From NCBI RefSeq assembly GCF_902859805.1, contig NZ_CADIKC010000001.1:310001-374000 (forward strand): 64,000 nt of DNA, given 5' to 3'. Under the pieces are notes generated by a model that saw nothing but the letters and a program-made list of their open reading frames with translations, was not told the DNA's origin and made no database searches. Below, piece after piece: positions 54,783-62,679 of this stretch. The translations under genes were made by a program, and so were the position numbers. This stretch comes from Paraburkholderia sediminicola (GTDB taxonomy: Bacteria; Pseudomonadota; Gammaproteobacteria; Burkholderiales; Burkholderiaceae). Within the stretch, counting starts at the first letter, position 1, and each line of letters starts with the position of its first letter.

Positions 54783-55913
54783 TCACGCAACCGTGCCTAC
54801 CGGCCAGCTCATTTCGAAGCGAGCTCCGCCTAGCGTCAACGGATCAGTCACCGCGATCCGGCCATGGTGGGCGCGCAGCACCTGTTGCGTAATCGCGAGA
54901 CCCAACCCGTAGCCGCCAGTCTGACGATCGAGCCGCACGAAGGCATTGAAAATACGTTCGCGTTGGTCAGGCGGCACGCCCGCGCCATCGTCTTCCACGT
55001 AGATTTCCACATTGCCGTGCTTGACGCTCAATCCGACCATGATCCGCGAACGGGCGTATTTGCTGGCATTGCGCAGCAAGTTTCGCATTGCGTACGACAT
55101 GAGGCGTTTGTCCATCACCACGCGTAGCGATGCGTCGACGTCTGCTTGCGGGACGAGTTGCTTGTCCGCGTACAGCAGCGTGGCGTCGGTAATCTGGCTG
55201 TCGAACCATGCCGTGAGCAACGTGGATTCGAGGTTCGATTGCAGGGAACTATATTCGAGGCGCGCGTAGGTCAGGCTCATGTCGATGAGCTCGTCGAGCT
55301 CGGTGACGTCCAGGTCGATGCTCGCCAATGCGCTGTTGTATTCGGCGGCTGACGCGGGTTCGCGGAGGTTTTCCAGCGCGAAGCGCACACGGGCTAGAGG
55401 TGTGCGCAATTCATGGGAGATGCCGTTGGTGAGTTCGCGCTGCGCGGCGATCAGGCGTTCCATGCGCTCGGCCAGAGCGTTTAGCGTGCGGGCCAGTGGG
55501 CCGATTATGACGCTGTGCGATTCGCGGGCGCGGGTGTTGAAGCGGCCGCCTGTGAAGTCGATTGCGCGTTCGCGGACCATTACCAGGTCCAGCCAGACTG
55601 GGCGCATCCAGCGGTATGCAGTTACGGCTGGTAGCAGTAGGGTTGCCAATGCGATTGGTATTGATGCTTTTGCTGTTGTTAGCGTTTGCCAGATTGATGG
55701 CGAGGTTTTGAGTGTCAGGGCCAGGGTTGCTATCGATGCTGCTAGCACCAGCACTGTCAGTGTCAGCAGGCGCGTGTAGACACGCAGGTATAGCCGGGAC
55801 CAGCTCGGGATTCTGTCTGCTCGTGTGTCCGTCCAGGAACGGCGGAAACGGAGCCAGCGCCATTTTCCATAGCGGTAGGCTGTTAGTTTTTTTTGCTCCG
55901 CTGGGGGTGGCAT
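54783..55913 (-). CDS. sensor histidine kinase (RstB-like)
   Basis: 376 residues from ATG 55913. There are two membrane helices (TLTVLVLAASIATLALTL; IPIALATLLLPAVTAYRW) with almost no periplasmic loop, then a HAMP-like linker, phosphoacceptor His in NGISHELRTPLARV, N-box NLLRNASKYA, and DDGAGVPP and GGYGLGLAI ATP-lid motifs. It is the probable partner of the OmpR-type regulator 1.3 kb upstream, although a lipase gene and a repeat copy separate them. Confidence 0.85.
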   Translation of the reverse strand: MPPPAEQKKLTAYRYGKWRWLRFRRSWTDTRADRIPSWSRLYLRVYTRLLTLTVLVLAASIATLALTLKTSPSIWQTLTTAKASIPIALATLLLPAVTAYRWMRPVWLDLVMVRERAIDFTGGRFNTRARESHSVIIGPLARTLNALAERMERLIAAQRELTNGISHELRTPLARVRFALENLREPASAAEYNSALASIDLDVTELDELIDMSLTYARLEYSSLQSNLESTLLTAWFDSQITDATLLYADKQLVPQADVDASLRVVMDKRLMSYAMRNLLRNASKYARSRIMVGLSVKHGNVEIYVEDDGAGVPPDQRERIFNAFVRLDRQTGGYGLGLAITQQVLRAHHGRIAVTDPLTLGGARFEMSWPVGTVA

Positions 55914-56260
55914 TTTATTCTCTTCGCGTTCTTTAATGGGGTTGTGGTCTATTAGTGTTGCCCCTGTGCGGGGTGGCACTTACTTTCTTTGCCGCCGCAA
56001 AGAAAGATAAGCAAAGAAAGCGGCTCACACCACTCCTGCTAAGTGGGCACCGTGGTCCGCCACAGGTAGTGGTGCATCTGGAATCTGGGTTCGTGCACCG
56101 GTATGCGCTTGTGACAAGGGTGTCATTCTTCCGGCGGCGCTGCGCGCGCCGAAGCGTACTTCTTGAAACCAAGCGGCAGTTTAGCTTGGTTTCTTCGGTG
56201 TGACGCGGGTGGTTTGCTTTGTTGCCGGCTGCGTTTTTTCCTTGTCCTTCGGCTTGCCTC
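55914..56260. other. intergenic region between kinase and lipase genes
   Basis: It is mostly occupied by repeat copy C (55944-56170). From 56181 to 56260 a lysine/threonine-rich frame follows the lipase stop in another phase. Frames translated from the repeat are not credible genes. Confidence 0.7.
55944..56170 (+). repeat. dispersed hairpin repeat, copy C
   Basis: A single forward copy of the element found as an inverted pair between gabT and gabD: GTGGTCTATTAG, the CCCCTGTGCGGGG hairpin, a stem of 10 bp (55983-55992 with 55997-56006), GTGGTGCATCTGGAATC and the segment ending GCGCCGAAGCGTACTTC. Both stem arms lack one T/A relative to copies A and B, so pairing is preserved. Confidence 0.85.
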
Positions 56261-57046
56261 TTACGCCCTCTGTACGAATGCCAGGGTTTGCTCCGCTACC
56301 CTGTCTCGCTCGTTGTCGAGCGTGATCATGTGGTAGCTGTCGGTCAAGCGTACGAAGGTGACGGCGCGGCTTCCCAGGTGTTCGCACACGAATTCAGCGG
56401 AGCGGATGCTCGTCACTTCGTCTTCCTCCGAATGCATGACCAGGGTCTCGCATGTGACGCGGCTCAGGGCTCGCTTCACCGCGAAACGCATCCAGTCGAC
56501 CTGCTCGATCGCCGCCAACGGCACATACGGATAGTGGACGCCACTCCCTTTCTGCAGGTGGCGACGGATCAGGTTGCGTATGCGCGCGTTCTTGATGCCG
56601 AACGGCTCGCCCTCCGGGACGCGAATCAATCGGCGCAGGCCCGGCACGCAATACATCAGGTAGCGCAATGGACGCAGGCGTGAACCGCCCCAGCCGTCGA
56701 GAAACAACGGCGGCGAGAGCAGAATCAGACGCCCTGTCGTCATGCGCTCGCGCGCACTCAACATCAATGCAAGCAATGCCCCCATCGAAATGCCCGCCAC
56801 GTCGACGCGCTCATAACGTTTGGCCAGTTCTCGGTAGGTGCGGCTCAGTAACTGCATGTAGTCGCTCAACGTCACACGGCTCAACGCGTCAGGGTTCGAA
56901 CCGTGGCCCGGCAGCGACGGCAAATGCACGTCGCAACCGATCTGCTCGAACTTGCGGTCGAGCGCGCCGAAATCATGGCGTGTGCCACCCAGGCCGTGAA
57001 TCATCAACACGGCATGGCGGGAAAGTGGGGAAACGCGAGCGGACAT
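56261..57046 (-). CDS. alpha/beta hydrolase, monoacylglycerol lipase/carboxylesterase type
   Basis: 261 residues from ATG 57046. Motifs are LMIHGLGGTRHDF (oxyanion), VAGISMGALLALM (Ser), MHSEEDEVTS (Asp) and TDSYHMITLDNER (His), with a basic lid region. The resemblance is to carboxylesterase Est30 and monoglyceride lipases. It sits between the response regulator and kinase genes, and its upstream region carries the same promoter element as the DUF535 gene. A Lys-rich tail in the -1 frame after the stop hints at a C-terminal frameshift. Confidence 0.85.
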   Translation of the reverse strand: MSARVSPLSRHAVLMIHGLGGTRHDFGALDRKFEQIGCDVHLPSLPGHGSNPDALSRVTLSDYMQLLSRTYRELAKRYERVDVAGISMGALLALMLSARERMTTGRLILLSPPLFLDGWGGSRLRPLRYLMYCVPGLRRLIRVPEGEPFGIKNARIRNLIRRHLQKGSGVHYPYVPLAAIEQVDWMRFAVKRALSRVTCETLVMHSEEDEVTSIRSAEFVCEHLGSRAVTFVRLTDSYHMITLDNERDRVAEQTLAFVQRA

Positions 57047-57075
57047 CGCTAAGCCTGTCATTACACAAGCTTGCG

Positions 57076-57137
57076 ATGCTAATCATCCCCACCTCGCGTG
57101 ACTGTCGATTTGCTGTCGCGTTTGTGGAGTTTTGTCG
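57076..57137 (-). promoter_or_regulatory. CGACA-repeat promoter of the lipase gene
   Basis: On the reverse strand, CGACAAAACTCCACAAAC begins at 57137, with more CGACA at 57118 and 57107. TAGCATCGC (-10 TAGCAT at 57081-57076) starts 22 nt after the last CGACA base. The same arrangement precedes DUF535. Direct repeats of about 10 bp fit an OmpR-family regulator. Confidence 0.7.
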
Positions 57138-57219
57138 GCCGATATTTCGACGTATTACTCAATTGAAACTCAATGCGGACTCCGCCGAACGGCAACCGCG
57201 GCAACCGCCATAAGCGTCG

Positions 57220-57924
57220 TCAATCCCACGCCAGCTTGCTGAACTGATAGCCCTTGCCACGTATCGTCTTGATGCGCTGCGGAGTGCCAGCGTCGTCATG
57301 TAGCTTGCGGCGCAGCTTGGAAATGCCGCCGTCGATCGTGCGGTCGAGGCCGTCGAATTCGATGCCGCGCAGTTGCCGCATCAGCTCGTCGCGGCTCACC
57401 ACCTCGCCCGCGCAACTCACCAAGGCCCACAGCAAATCGAATTCGGCCGATGTCAGATCGGGCAGGCTGCCGTCCGGCAGCTTGACCGTGCGGCTTGCCC
57501 GGCTGATCTCGAACTTGCCGAAGGTATAGCTCTCCGGCCGGCCGGCCTCCGGCGTGCGCGCGCTCACGCGGCGCAGCTGCGCCTTGATGCGCGCCAGCAG
57601 CACGCGTGGTTCGACAGGCTTGTGCACGTAGTCGTCCGCACCGAATTCGAGGCCCAGCACTTCGTCGAACTGCTCATCGCGCGCGGTCACCATGATGATC
57701 ACGCCGTCGAATTGCTCGCGCGCCTCGCGGCAAATCTGGAACCCGTCTTTGCCGGGAAGGTTCACGTCGAGTATCACCAGGTCCGGGCGGCGTTTGAGAA
57801 TCGCCGGCACAGCGTCGTTGCCATGCAGCACGGTCTCGACTTCGTATTCGTGTTTGCGCAGATAACCGGCGACCAGCGCGGACAGGCGGTCATCATCTTC
57901 GACAAGGAGGATCCGGAATGGCAT
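57220..57924 (-). CDS. OmpR/PhoB-family response regulator (RstA-like)
   Basis: 234 residues. The receiver domain has the acidic pocket in LLVEDDDR, phosphoacceptor Asp53 in VILDVNLPGKDG, Thr/Ser in MVTARD and Lys in YVHKPVEP. The C-terminal winged helix (residues about 135-232) has TSAEFDLLWALVSCAGEVVSRDEL and TIDGGISKLRRKL. It probably pairs with the RstB-like kinase and acts on the CGACA-repeat promoters that flank its gene on both sides. Confidence 0.9.
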   Translation of the reverse strand: MPFRILLVEDDDRLSALVAGYLRKHEYEVETVLHGNDAVPAILKRRPDLVILDVNLPGKDGFQICREAREQFDGVIIMVTARDEQFDEVLGLEFGADDYVHKPVEPRVLLARIKAQLRRVSARTPEAGRPESYTFGKFEISRASRTVKLPDGSLPDLTSAEFDLLWALVSCAGEVVSRDELMRQLRGIEFDGLDRTIDGGISKLRRKLHDDAGTPQRIKTIRGKGYQFSKLAWD

Positions 57925-58040
57925 GGGACGAATCGTTCAGGGCTAACTCATTTAATAGCGGCGGATAACAGGCCGGACGAGCCAGACGAGGCTGACAAGG
58001 CGGCTCGACGCACAGCATAGCGGATGCGCCGCACATCATG

Positions 58041-58111
58041 CGACACGCGCGACAAAACTCGACAAACACTCAAGCAATTCGACACGGTAGCGCGATCCCC
58101 GCCACTAGCAT
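58041..58111 (+). promoter_or_regulatory. CGACA-repeat promoter of the DUF535 gene
   Basis: CGACA occurs at 58041, 58050, 58060 and 58080. From 58050 the element reads CGACAAAACTCGACAAAC, 7 nt, then CAATTCGACA, matching the lipase promoter with identical spacing. TAGCATCGCC (-10 TAGCAT at 58106-58111) lies at the same 22-nt distance and 36 nt before the ATG. Confidence 0.7.
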
Positions 58112-58141
58112 CGCCTCGTTGAAATAGCCAGGGGATTTGCC

Positions 58142-59146
58142 ATGTCGACCGTTTCCAACCAGGGGGCCCGGGCCCGCTCGCCGTGGTTCGCGAGAGCCAC
58201 TGCGTCCTTTGCGGTCATTCAGCAAGCCGCTCATGCACTCTATCCCGGCACCAGCGTATTTCATCGCTGGCGGCGCCTGCGCTTGTGGCTGCGCTCGCTG
58301 ATGTCGTGGCGTTCGACGCAAGTATGGCTCAAAGGCTGCGCGATTTCACCCTTGCAAGACCTGGTGCAACGTCATCCCACCGCGCTCGAACGCATGCATC
58401 GGCCGTTCCTCCATACCCGCTTCAGTCCGCGCGAACGCCTCACGGCGAGCCTGGATCATCATGCGCTGACCCAGCAGCGCGTGCCGCAACTCGCCGCGCG
58501 CATCGCCGCGGCCGGCTCGGCGCAGATCGCATCGTTCGAGGTAGGCGCCGAGCGCTGGCACGTGTCGCTCGAGTCGATCGAACAGTTTCAGAAGGAAGGC
58601 GACTGGACCTTGTGCATCCGCGATGCGCGGGACCGGCGCATTGTCTCCTGCACCTTCAGCCTCGCCTATCTCGGCGGCAAGGTGCGGCGGCCGCGTCTTT
58701 GCATCGGCTCAGTCCAGGGGCCGGACACTTCGGTCAACGGTCGCGAACTGTTTCGCGCGCTAACCAAACGGTGGTACGGACTGCGGCCGAAAGTACTGGT
58801 GATTTACCTCGCGCAATGTGTCGCCGCGGCGCTCGATGCAGGCGGCACCTTCATCGTCTCGAAGCAGGCGCACATCTACGCGAACTGGCGCTATTGCCTG
58901 AGAAAGCGCCGCGTGGCCGCGGACTACGATCGGTTGTCCATCGAATGCGGCGCGCTCGCGCGCTGGAACGGCTGGTTCGTTCTCGCGCCGCCGGCACGCT
59001 ATCTGGCCGAACGTCAGGGCGACGATACCGGCAGCGCAACCCGTCGCAAGCGTTACGCATTGCGCAGCGCACTCGCCGCGCAAATCCGCGTCAGCGTCTC
59101 ACCAGGCAAAGCGAGCCGACTCTGCCTGCCTCGCGTTGTCGCTTGA
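58142..59146 (+). CDS. DUF535 (VirK/YbjX-like) protein
   Basis: 334 residues of the DUF535 family (PF04393), recognised by FSPRERLTASLDHHALTQQ, LSLAYLGG-type segment CTFSLAYLGGKVRRPRLCIGSVQGP, and TKRWYGLRPKVLVIYLAQCVA followed by SKQAHIYANWRY. In enterobacteria, VirK and YbjX are PhoP-controlled envelope/virulence-associated proteins of unclear biochemistry. It is divergent from the OmpR-type regulator and carries the CGACA-repeat promoter, so probably a regulon member. A second long frame over the gene is a shadow. Confidence 0.85.
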   Translation: MSTVSNQGARARSPWFARATASFAVIQQAAHALYPGTSVFHRWRRLRLWLRSLMSWRSTQVWLKGCAISPLQDLVQRHPTALERMHRPFLHTRFSPRERLTASLDHHALTQQRVPQLAARIAAAGSAQIASFEVGAERWHVSLESIEQFQKEGDWTLCIRDARDRRIVSCTFSLAYLGGKVRRPRLCIGSVQGPDTSVNGRELFRALTKRWYGLRPKVLVIYLAQCVAAALDAGGTFIVSKQAHIYANWRYCLRKRRVAADYDRLSIECGALARWNGWFVLAPPARYLAERQGDDTGSATRRKRYALRSALAAQIRVSVSPGKASRLCLPRVVA

Positions 59147-59394
59147 ATTGATTGCGAATTTTTTGTTGACAAGACATGCGGCAAAACGGCACACTCAATC
59201 GCATGTTGACGCACACCTCCATCGCAGTCGCGATTAAAAACCGAACAATGCATGCCATCATCGGCAGGCGTTTGGGAGCATGTGCGCGTTAGCAGTCTGA
59301 ATCTGCAAACAGGACCCAAAGGCCCCGCCGGTAACGGAAGGGGCCTTTTGTTTTGTAGGTGCCTCCGTCCGCCGGCTCGATGACGGAGAGCAAG
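59147..59394 (+). other. leader with short frame and intrinsic terminator before DUF2917
   Basis: TTGACA (59166-59171) with a weak CACACT 18 nt on could be a promoter. A 14-codon frame (59248-59292) and the terminator at 59318-59348 follow, all upstream of the DUF2917 start. Either this simply ends the DUF535 transcript, or a short RNA or attenuated leader is made. Confidence 0.35.
59318..59353 (+). terminator. rho-independent terminator
   Basis: AAAGGCCCC (59318-59326) pairs with GGGGCCTTT (59340-59348), followed by TGTTTT. It lies 46 nt upstream of the DUF2917 start. Confidence 0.85.
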
Positions 59395-59775
59395 ATGGAT
59401 CAGGCAAGCCCGCAGTGCATGGATGACGACTCAAGTCTGTCTGCATATCAACCAGACGAGCGTCTGCCGAAGGTAGTCGTACATTTTTCCGTAGTGCGAG
59501 GCGCAACGCTGACGTGGCGTGTCGACGCCGACAGCACGCTCAGTGTTCAAGGCGCGCGCCTGTGGCTCACGCGCGTCAACTCGCCTTACGATCATTGGCT
59601 CGAACCCGGCAACGAGTTCCGGCTGCAGCGCGGCGAACGCGTGTGGCTCAGCACGGATAGCGAACGCACCGCGCGCGTGTCGTTAAGTTGCGCGCTGCCT
59701 GACAGACGCGGTTTCGTCAGCCGATGGCTTGGGCGGCTCGCATGGTTGGGTCTGGGGCCACCGGCGGCTCGATAG
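59395..59775 (+). CDS. DUF2917 protein
   Basis: 126 residues. Residues about 30-105 match the DUF2917 beta-sheet domain (ATLTWRVDADSTLSVQGARLWLTRVNSPYDHWLEPGNEFRLQRGERVWLST); an Arg/Trp-rich tail follows. The family is common in Burkholderia and of unknown function. ATG 59395 with GGAGAGCAAG upstream was chosen; ATG 59380 is an alternative. Confidence 0.8.
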   Translation: MDQASPQCMDDDSSLSAYQPDERLPKVVVHFSVVRGATLTWRVDADSTLSVQGARLWLTRVNSPYDHWLEPGNEFRLQRGERVWLSTDSERTARVSLSCALPDRRGFVSRWLGRLAWLGLGPPAAR

Positions 59776-59818
59776 CACGCCCCTCGCGCTCGACGGTCTA
59801 ACTTTCGTGCCGTAGAAA

Positions 59819-59850
59819 AGCAAACACCCCTGCAAAGAGGGGTGTTTGCT
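59819..59850. terminator. bidirectional stem-loop terminator
   Basis: A perfect 12-bp stem, AGCAAACACCCC (59819-59830) with GGGGTGTTTGCT (59839-59850) and an 8-nt loop, sits between the convergent DUF2917 and periplasmic-protein genes. Confidence 0.8.
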
Positions 59851-59887
59851 GCTGTGGCATTGACTGCGCCACCTATCGCAGTGCGAT

Positions 59888-60460
59888 CTATTGCGGCGTG
59901 ACCTGCACGGCCGCTGCCGAAACGAATACCGCGTGAATCGTATCGCCGACCTTGACGCCCTTCAGATCGACGTCCGGTCCGACTTCGAGCGTTTGCGTCT
60001 GATACGCGCCGCGCAGCGTAACGAGGCGTTTCTTGTGATCGATCTTCTGCACGGTGGCGAGCACTTCGACCTGGCGCGCGGAGGCAAAACCACCCGAGGC
60101 CGGCGCATACACCTGAGTATCGACGCGCGCACGAATGCCCTTGTCCGCGCCGGCGACCTTGTCTGCCTTCACCAGCAACGCATTCTTGTACAGCACGTCC
60201 ACCCGATCGCCGATCTTCAGTTGATCGAAGCCCGCGACTTCCTGGCTCACCAGCACGACCACCACGTTTCCGCCCGGCCCTTTGAGCGTGAGCGTGCGGC
60301 TGCCCGGATCGATACCGACGATCTGCGCCTTCACGTGCACCGGTTGCACTGCGCTGACGATGCCCTGCGCGGCACTGGCCATCGCATCTTGCGCCCACGC
60401 CGGTTGTGCCGTGGCGAAAGCCGCTACCACCAACGCTGCTCCAATCGTCGCTGCCTTCAT
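59888..60460 (-). CDS. periplasmic OB-like protein, unknown
   Basis: 190 residues with a signal peptide (ALVVAAFATAQPAWAQ). Two similar beta-rich halves follow (VKAQIVGIDPGSRTLTLKGPGG... and VLATVQKIDHKKRLVTLRGAYQTQ...), each ending in a KxGDxxxxxY/F-type turn, which resembles tandem OB-like or DUF5666-like domains. No catalytic or metal site is evident. It is monocistronic. Confidence 0.72.
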   Translation of the reverse strand: MKAATIGAALVVAAFATAQPAWAQDAMASAAQGIVSAVQPVHVKAQIVGIDPGSRTLTLKGPGGNVVVVLVSQEVAGFDQLKIGDRVDVLYKNALLVKADKVAGADKGIRARVDTQVYAPASGGFASARQVEVLATVQKIDHKKRLVTLRGAYQTQTLEVGPDVDLKGVKVGDTIHAVFVSAAAVQVTPQ

Positions 60461-61015
60461 TTACTCTCTCCTCGAGAAATTGTTCGATCTGGCGTGACGG
60501 CGATCTGAAACCGCAGGATGCCGATTAACGCCACGAATGCATACAGTTTCGGGGTGACAATTACTAAAAGGGTACGGCGAAACGATTGTACATGCCTTAC
60601 AAGAAGCTACGGCTGTTTGTATCGCTGATTTTAGAATCAGCGTGCGGCATGCTGCGAAATGCTGCAACGTGGCGCCGCAGCGGCATCTGGCGGGTTGACA
60701 GTATTGCTTTAACCTGCCAGAGCATCTATATAGGGCGACAATACTCACAATGCATAAAGCATTAAATACGTACTGCATGACGGCCCAGTATTTTCATTAT
60801 TCTTTTATCGACACAATTCGCCGCAACACAATAGGAAGGCGCATTAACACCGATTAAACATCAACTCAATAGCCGGTGAATCCATACGCTGCGCAAAATA
60901 AAACAGCCCCGTCGCCTGAGCGAAGGAGCTGTTCGTTATGCGGCTAAAGGAACGCTATACGCGAAGCGTCGATACGCAAGATGCCGCGACGCTTCTCTGC
61001 ATAAACGCCAAACCG
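60461..61015. other. 555-nt A/T-rich intergenic region
   Basis: It includes the promoter of the periplasmic-protein gene, a short stem CGCTGATT/AATCAGCG (60623-60630, 60635-60642) and the pcaF terminator. There is no credible gene; a TTGACA at 60695-60700 has no matching -10. Confidence 0.5.
60902..60933 (-). terminator. terminator of the thiolase gene
   Basis: On the reverse strand AACAGCTCC (60933-60925) pairs with GGGGCTGTT (60910-60902, one G-U pair), followed by TTATTTT. It lies 83 nt beyond the pcaF stop. Confidence 0.7.
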
Positions 61016-62218
61016 TTACACACGTTCGATCGCGATCGCGATGCCTTGACCGACGCCGATACACATCGTGCACAGCGCAAAACGGCCTTGCGTGCCGTGA
61101 AGTTGATACATCGCCGTGGTCACCAGGCGCGCGCCGCTCATGCCGAGCGGATGACCGAGCGCGATCGCTCCGCCGTTCGGATTCACGCGAGCATCATCGT
61201 CGGCCACACCGAGTGCGCGCAGCACAGCAATACCTTGCGAGGCGAACGCTTCGTTCAGTTCGATCACGTCGAACTGGTCGATGGTCATGTTCAGACGCGC
61301 CAGCAACTTCTGCGTGGCCGGCGCCGGGCCGATGCCCATCACGCGCGGCGCGACGCCCGCCGTTGCGATACCCAGCACGCGTGCACGCGGCGTGAGGCCG
61401 AAGCGCCTGGCGGTCTCTTCATTCGCGAGCAGCAAAGCCGCCGCGCCGTCGTTCACGCCCGACGCGTTACCTGCCGTGACCGTGCCATCCGGACGCACCA
61501 CGCCCTTGAGCTTGGCGAGCGTTTCGAGGCTCGTCTCACGCGGGTGTTCGTCTTGCAACACCGTGATCGGATCGCCCTTCTTCTGCGCGATAGTCACGCC
61601 GACGATTTCCTGCGCAAGCGTGCCGTCGCGTTGTGCGCGTGCCGCTTTCTGCTGACTGCGCAGCGCAAACGCGTCCTGATCGGCACGGCTGATCTTGTAG
61701 TCGGTGGCGACGTTTTCTCCAGTCTCGGGCATCGAATCGACGCCATACATCTGCTTCATCAGCGGGTTCACGAAACGCCAGCCGATCGTCGTGTCGAAGA
61801 TATCGGCCTGGCGCGAAAACGCGCTGGTGGCCTTGCCCATCACGAACGGCGCACGGCTCATGCTTTCGACGCCACCGGCCAGCATCAACGCGGCTTCGCC
61901 CGACTTGATCGCGCGTGCGGCAATGCCGACGGCGTCCATGCCCGAGCCGCACAGGCGGTTCACCGTGGAGCCCGGCACACCTTGCGGCAAACCGGCCAGC
62001 AACAGCGACATACGCGCGACATTGCGGTTGTCTTCACCGGCCTGGTTCGCGCAGCCGTAGATCACGTCGTCAATCGCGTTCCAGTCGACGTCCTTGTTGC
62101 GCTCCATCAGCGCTTTGAGCGGCACCGCGCCCAGATCGTCGGCGCGAACCGACGACAGCGAACCCGCATAGCGGCCGATGGGGGTGCGAATCGCGTCGCA
62201 CAGGAATGCTTCGGTCAT
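61016..62218 (-). CDS. pcaF: beta-ketoadipyl-CoA thiolase
   Basis: 400 residues from ATG 62218. It is a type II thiolase with nucleophile Cys90 in NRLCGSGMDAVG, His in GGAIALGHPLGMSGARL, and second Cys in CTMCIGVGQGIA. EAFLCDAIRTPIGRYAGSLSSVRADDLGAVPLKAL and DDVIYGCANQAGEDNRNVARM are typical of PcaF/PaaJ, which split 3-oxoadipyl-CoA to acetyl-CoA and succinyl-CoA. It stands alone here, so it could equally serve the phenylacetate route. Confidence 0.88.
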   Translation of the reverse strand: MTEAFLCDAIRTPIGRYAGSLSSVRADDLGAVPLKALMERNKDVDWNAIDDVIYGCANQAGEDNRNVARMSLLLAGLPQGVPGSTVNRLCGSGMDAVGIAARAIKSGEAALMLAGGVESMSRAPFVMGKATSAFSRQADIFDTTIGWRFVNPLMKQMYGVDSMPETGENVATDYKISRADQDAFALRSQQKAARAQRDGTLAQEIVGVTIAQKKGDPITVLQDEHPRETSLETLAKLKGVVRPDGTVTAGNASGVNDGAAALLLANEETARRFGLTPRARVLGIATAGVAPRVMGIGPAPATQKLLARLNMTIDQFDVIELNEAFASQGIAVLRALGVADDDARVNPNGGAIALGHPLGMSGARLVTTAMYQLHGTQGRFALCTMCIGVGQGIAIAIERV

Positions 62219-62421
62219 GTGATGTCTCCAGTTGATGTACTGCATGCGCTGCGCCGCTAGCGGATATCGATTCGTGACGCCGGCCGCTTGCGCGTGACGC
62301 GCGCTGGATACCGTGCGGTATCGACCCGGCTGACGCAACGGGAACGGTCACATGGCAGCCGTCGCGACAGATCAGCTTAGCGCAGGATGATGAACGATGG
62401 GCTCAGGATCTCAGCCCGTTT

Positions 62422-62436
62422 GTTCTACATACGAAC
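62422..62436. promoter_or_regulatory. candidate PcaR/IclR-type operator
   Basis: GTTCTACATACGAAC resembles the 15-bp GTTCGATAATCGCAC site of PcaR in shape (GTTC-N7-GAAC). A further TCGAAC half-site is at 62450-62455. It lies about 200 nt upstream of the pcaF start. Confidence 0.35.
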
Positions 62437-62580
62437 ACAAGGTCATATATCGAACAACCTGGGCTCGATAATAGGCGTGTGCCTGAAACCATGTCAAGCA
62501 AAGCCGGACTCGAACCAGGGAATATCTGCAGGCCGGTGGCGTTTAGCCATGACCCGCCAAAAGGTCTGAAGATTGACGCG

Positions 62581-62620
62581 CTCGTGCCGGCAGGCGTGTT
62601 CTTAGGCCCGCCGGCACGAG
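62581..62620 (-). terminator. stem-loop downstream of denD
   Basis: CTCGTGCCGGC (62581-62591) and GCCGGCACGAG (62610-62620) form a perfect 11-bp stem with an 18-nt loop, 60 nt beyond the denD stop. No U-tract, so the terminator role is tentative. Confidence 0.4.
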
Positions 62621-62679
62621 GCTTGGGATCGTTCTGCTGTCCGGATGCCGTTGTTGAAATGACAGCTTCAACACGCGCG

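Larger units (their letters stand above)
62219..62679. other. 461-nt intergenic region upstream of the thiolase gene
   Basis: It contains an IclR-like palindrome GTTC-N7-GAAC (62422-62436), and an 11-bp stem (62581-62591 with 62610-62620) that may end the denD transcript. No credible gene. Confidence 0.5.

Noticed and set aside
58183..59151. 322-residue forward frame inside DUF535
   Set aside because: Same-strand shadow in another phase; DUF535 motifs are only in the frame from 58142.
60938..62260. 440-residue forward frame
   Set aside because: Antisense of the thiolase gene; Arg/His-rich shadow.
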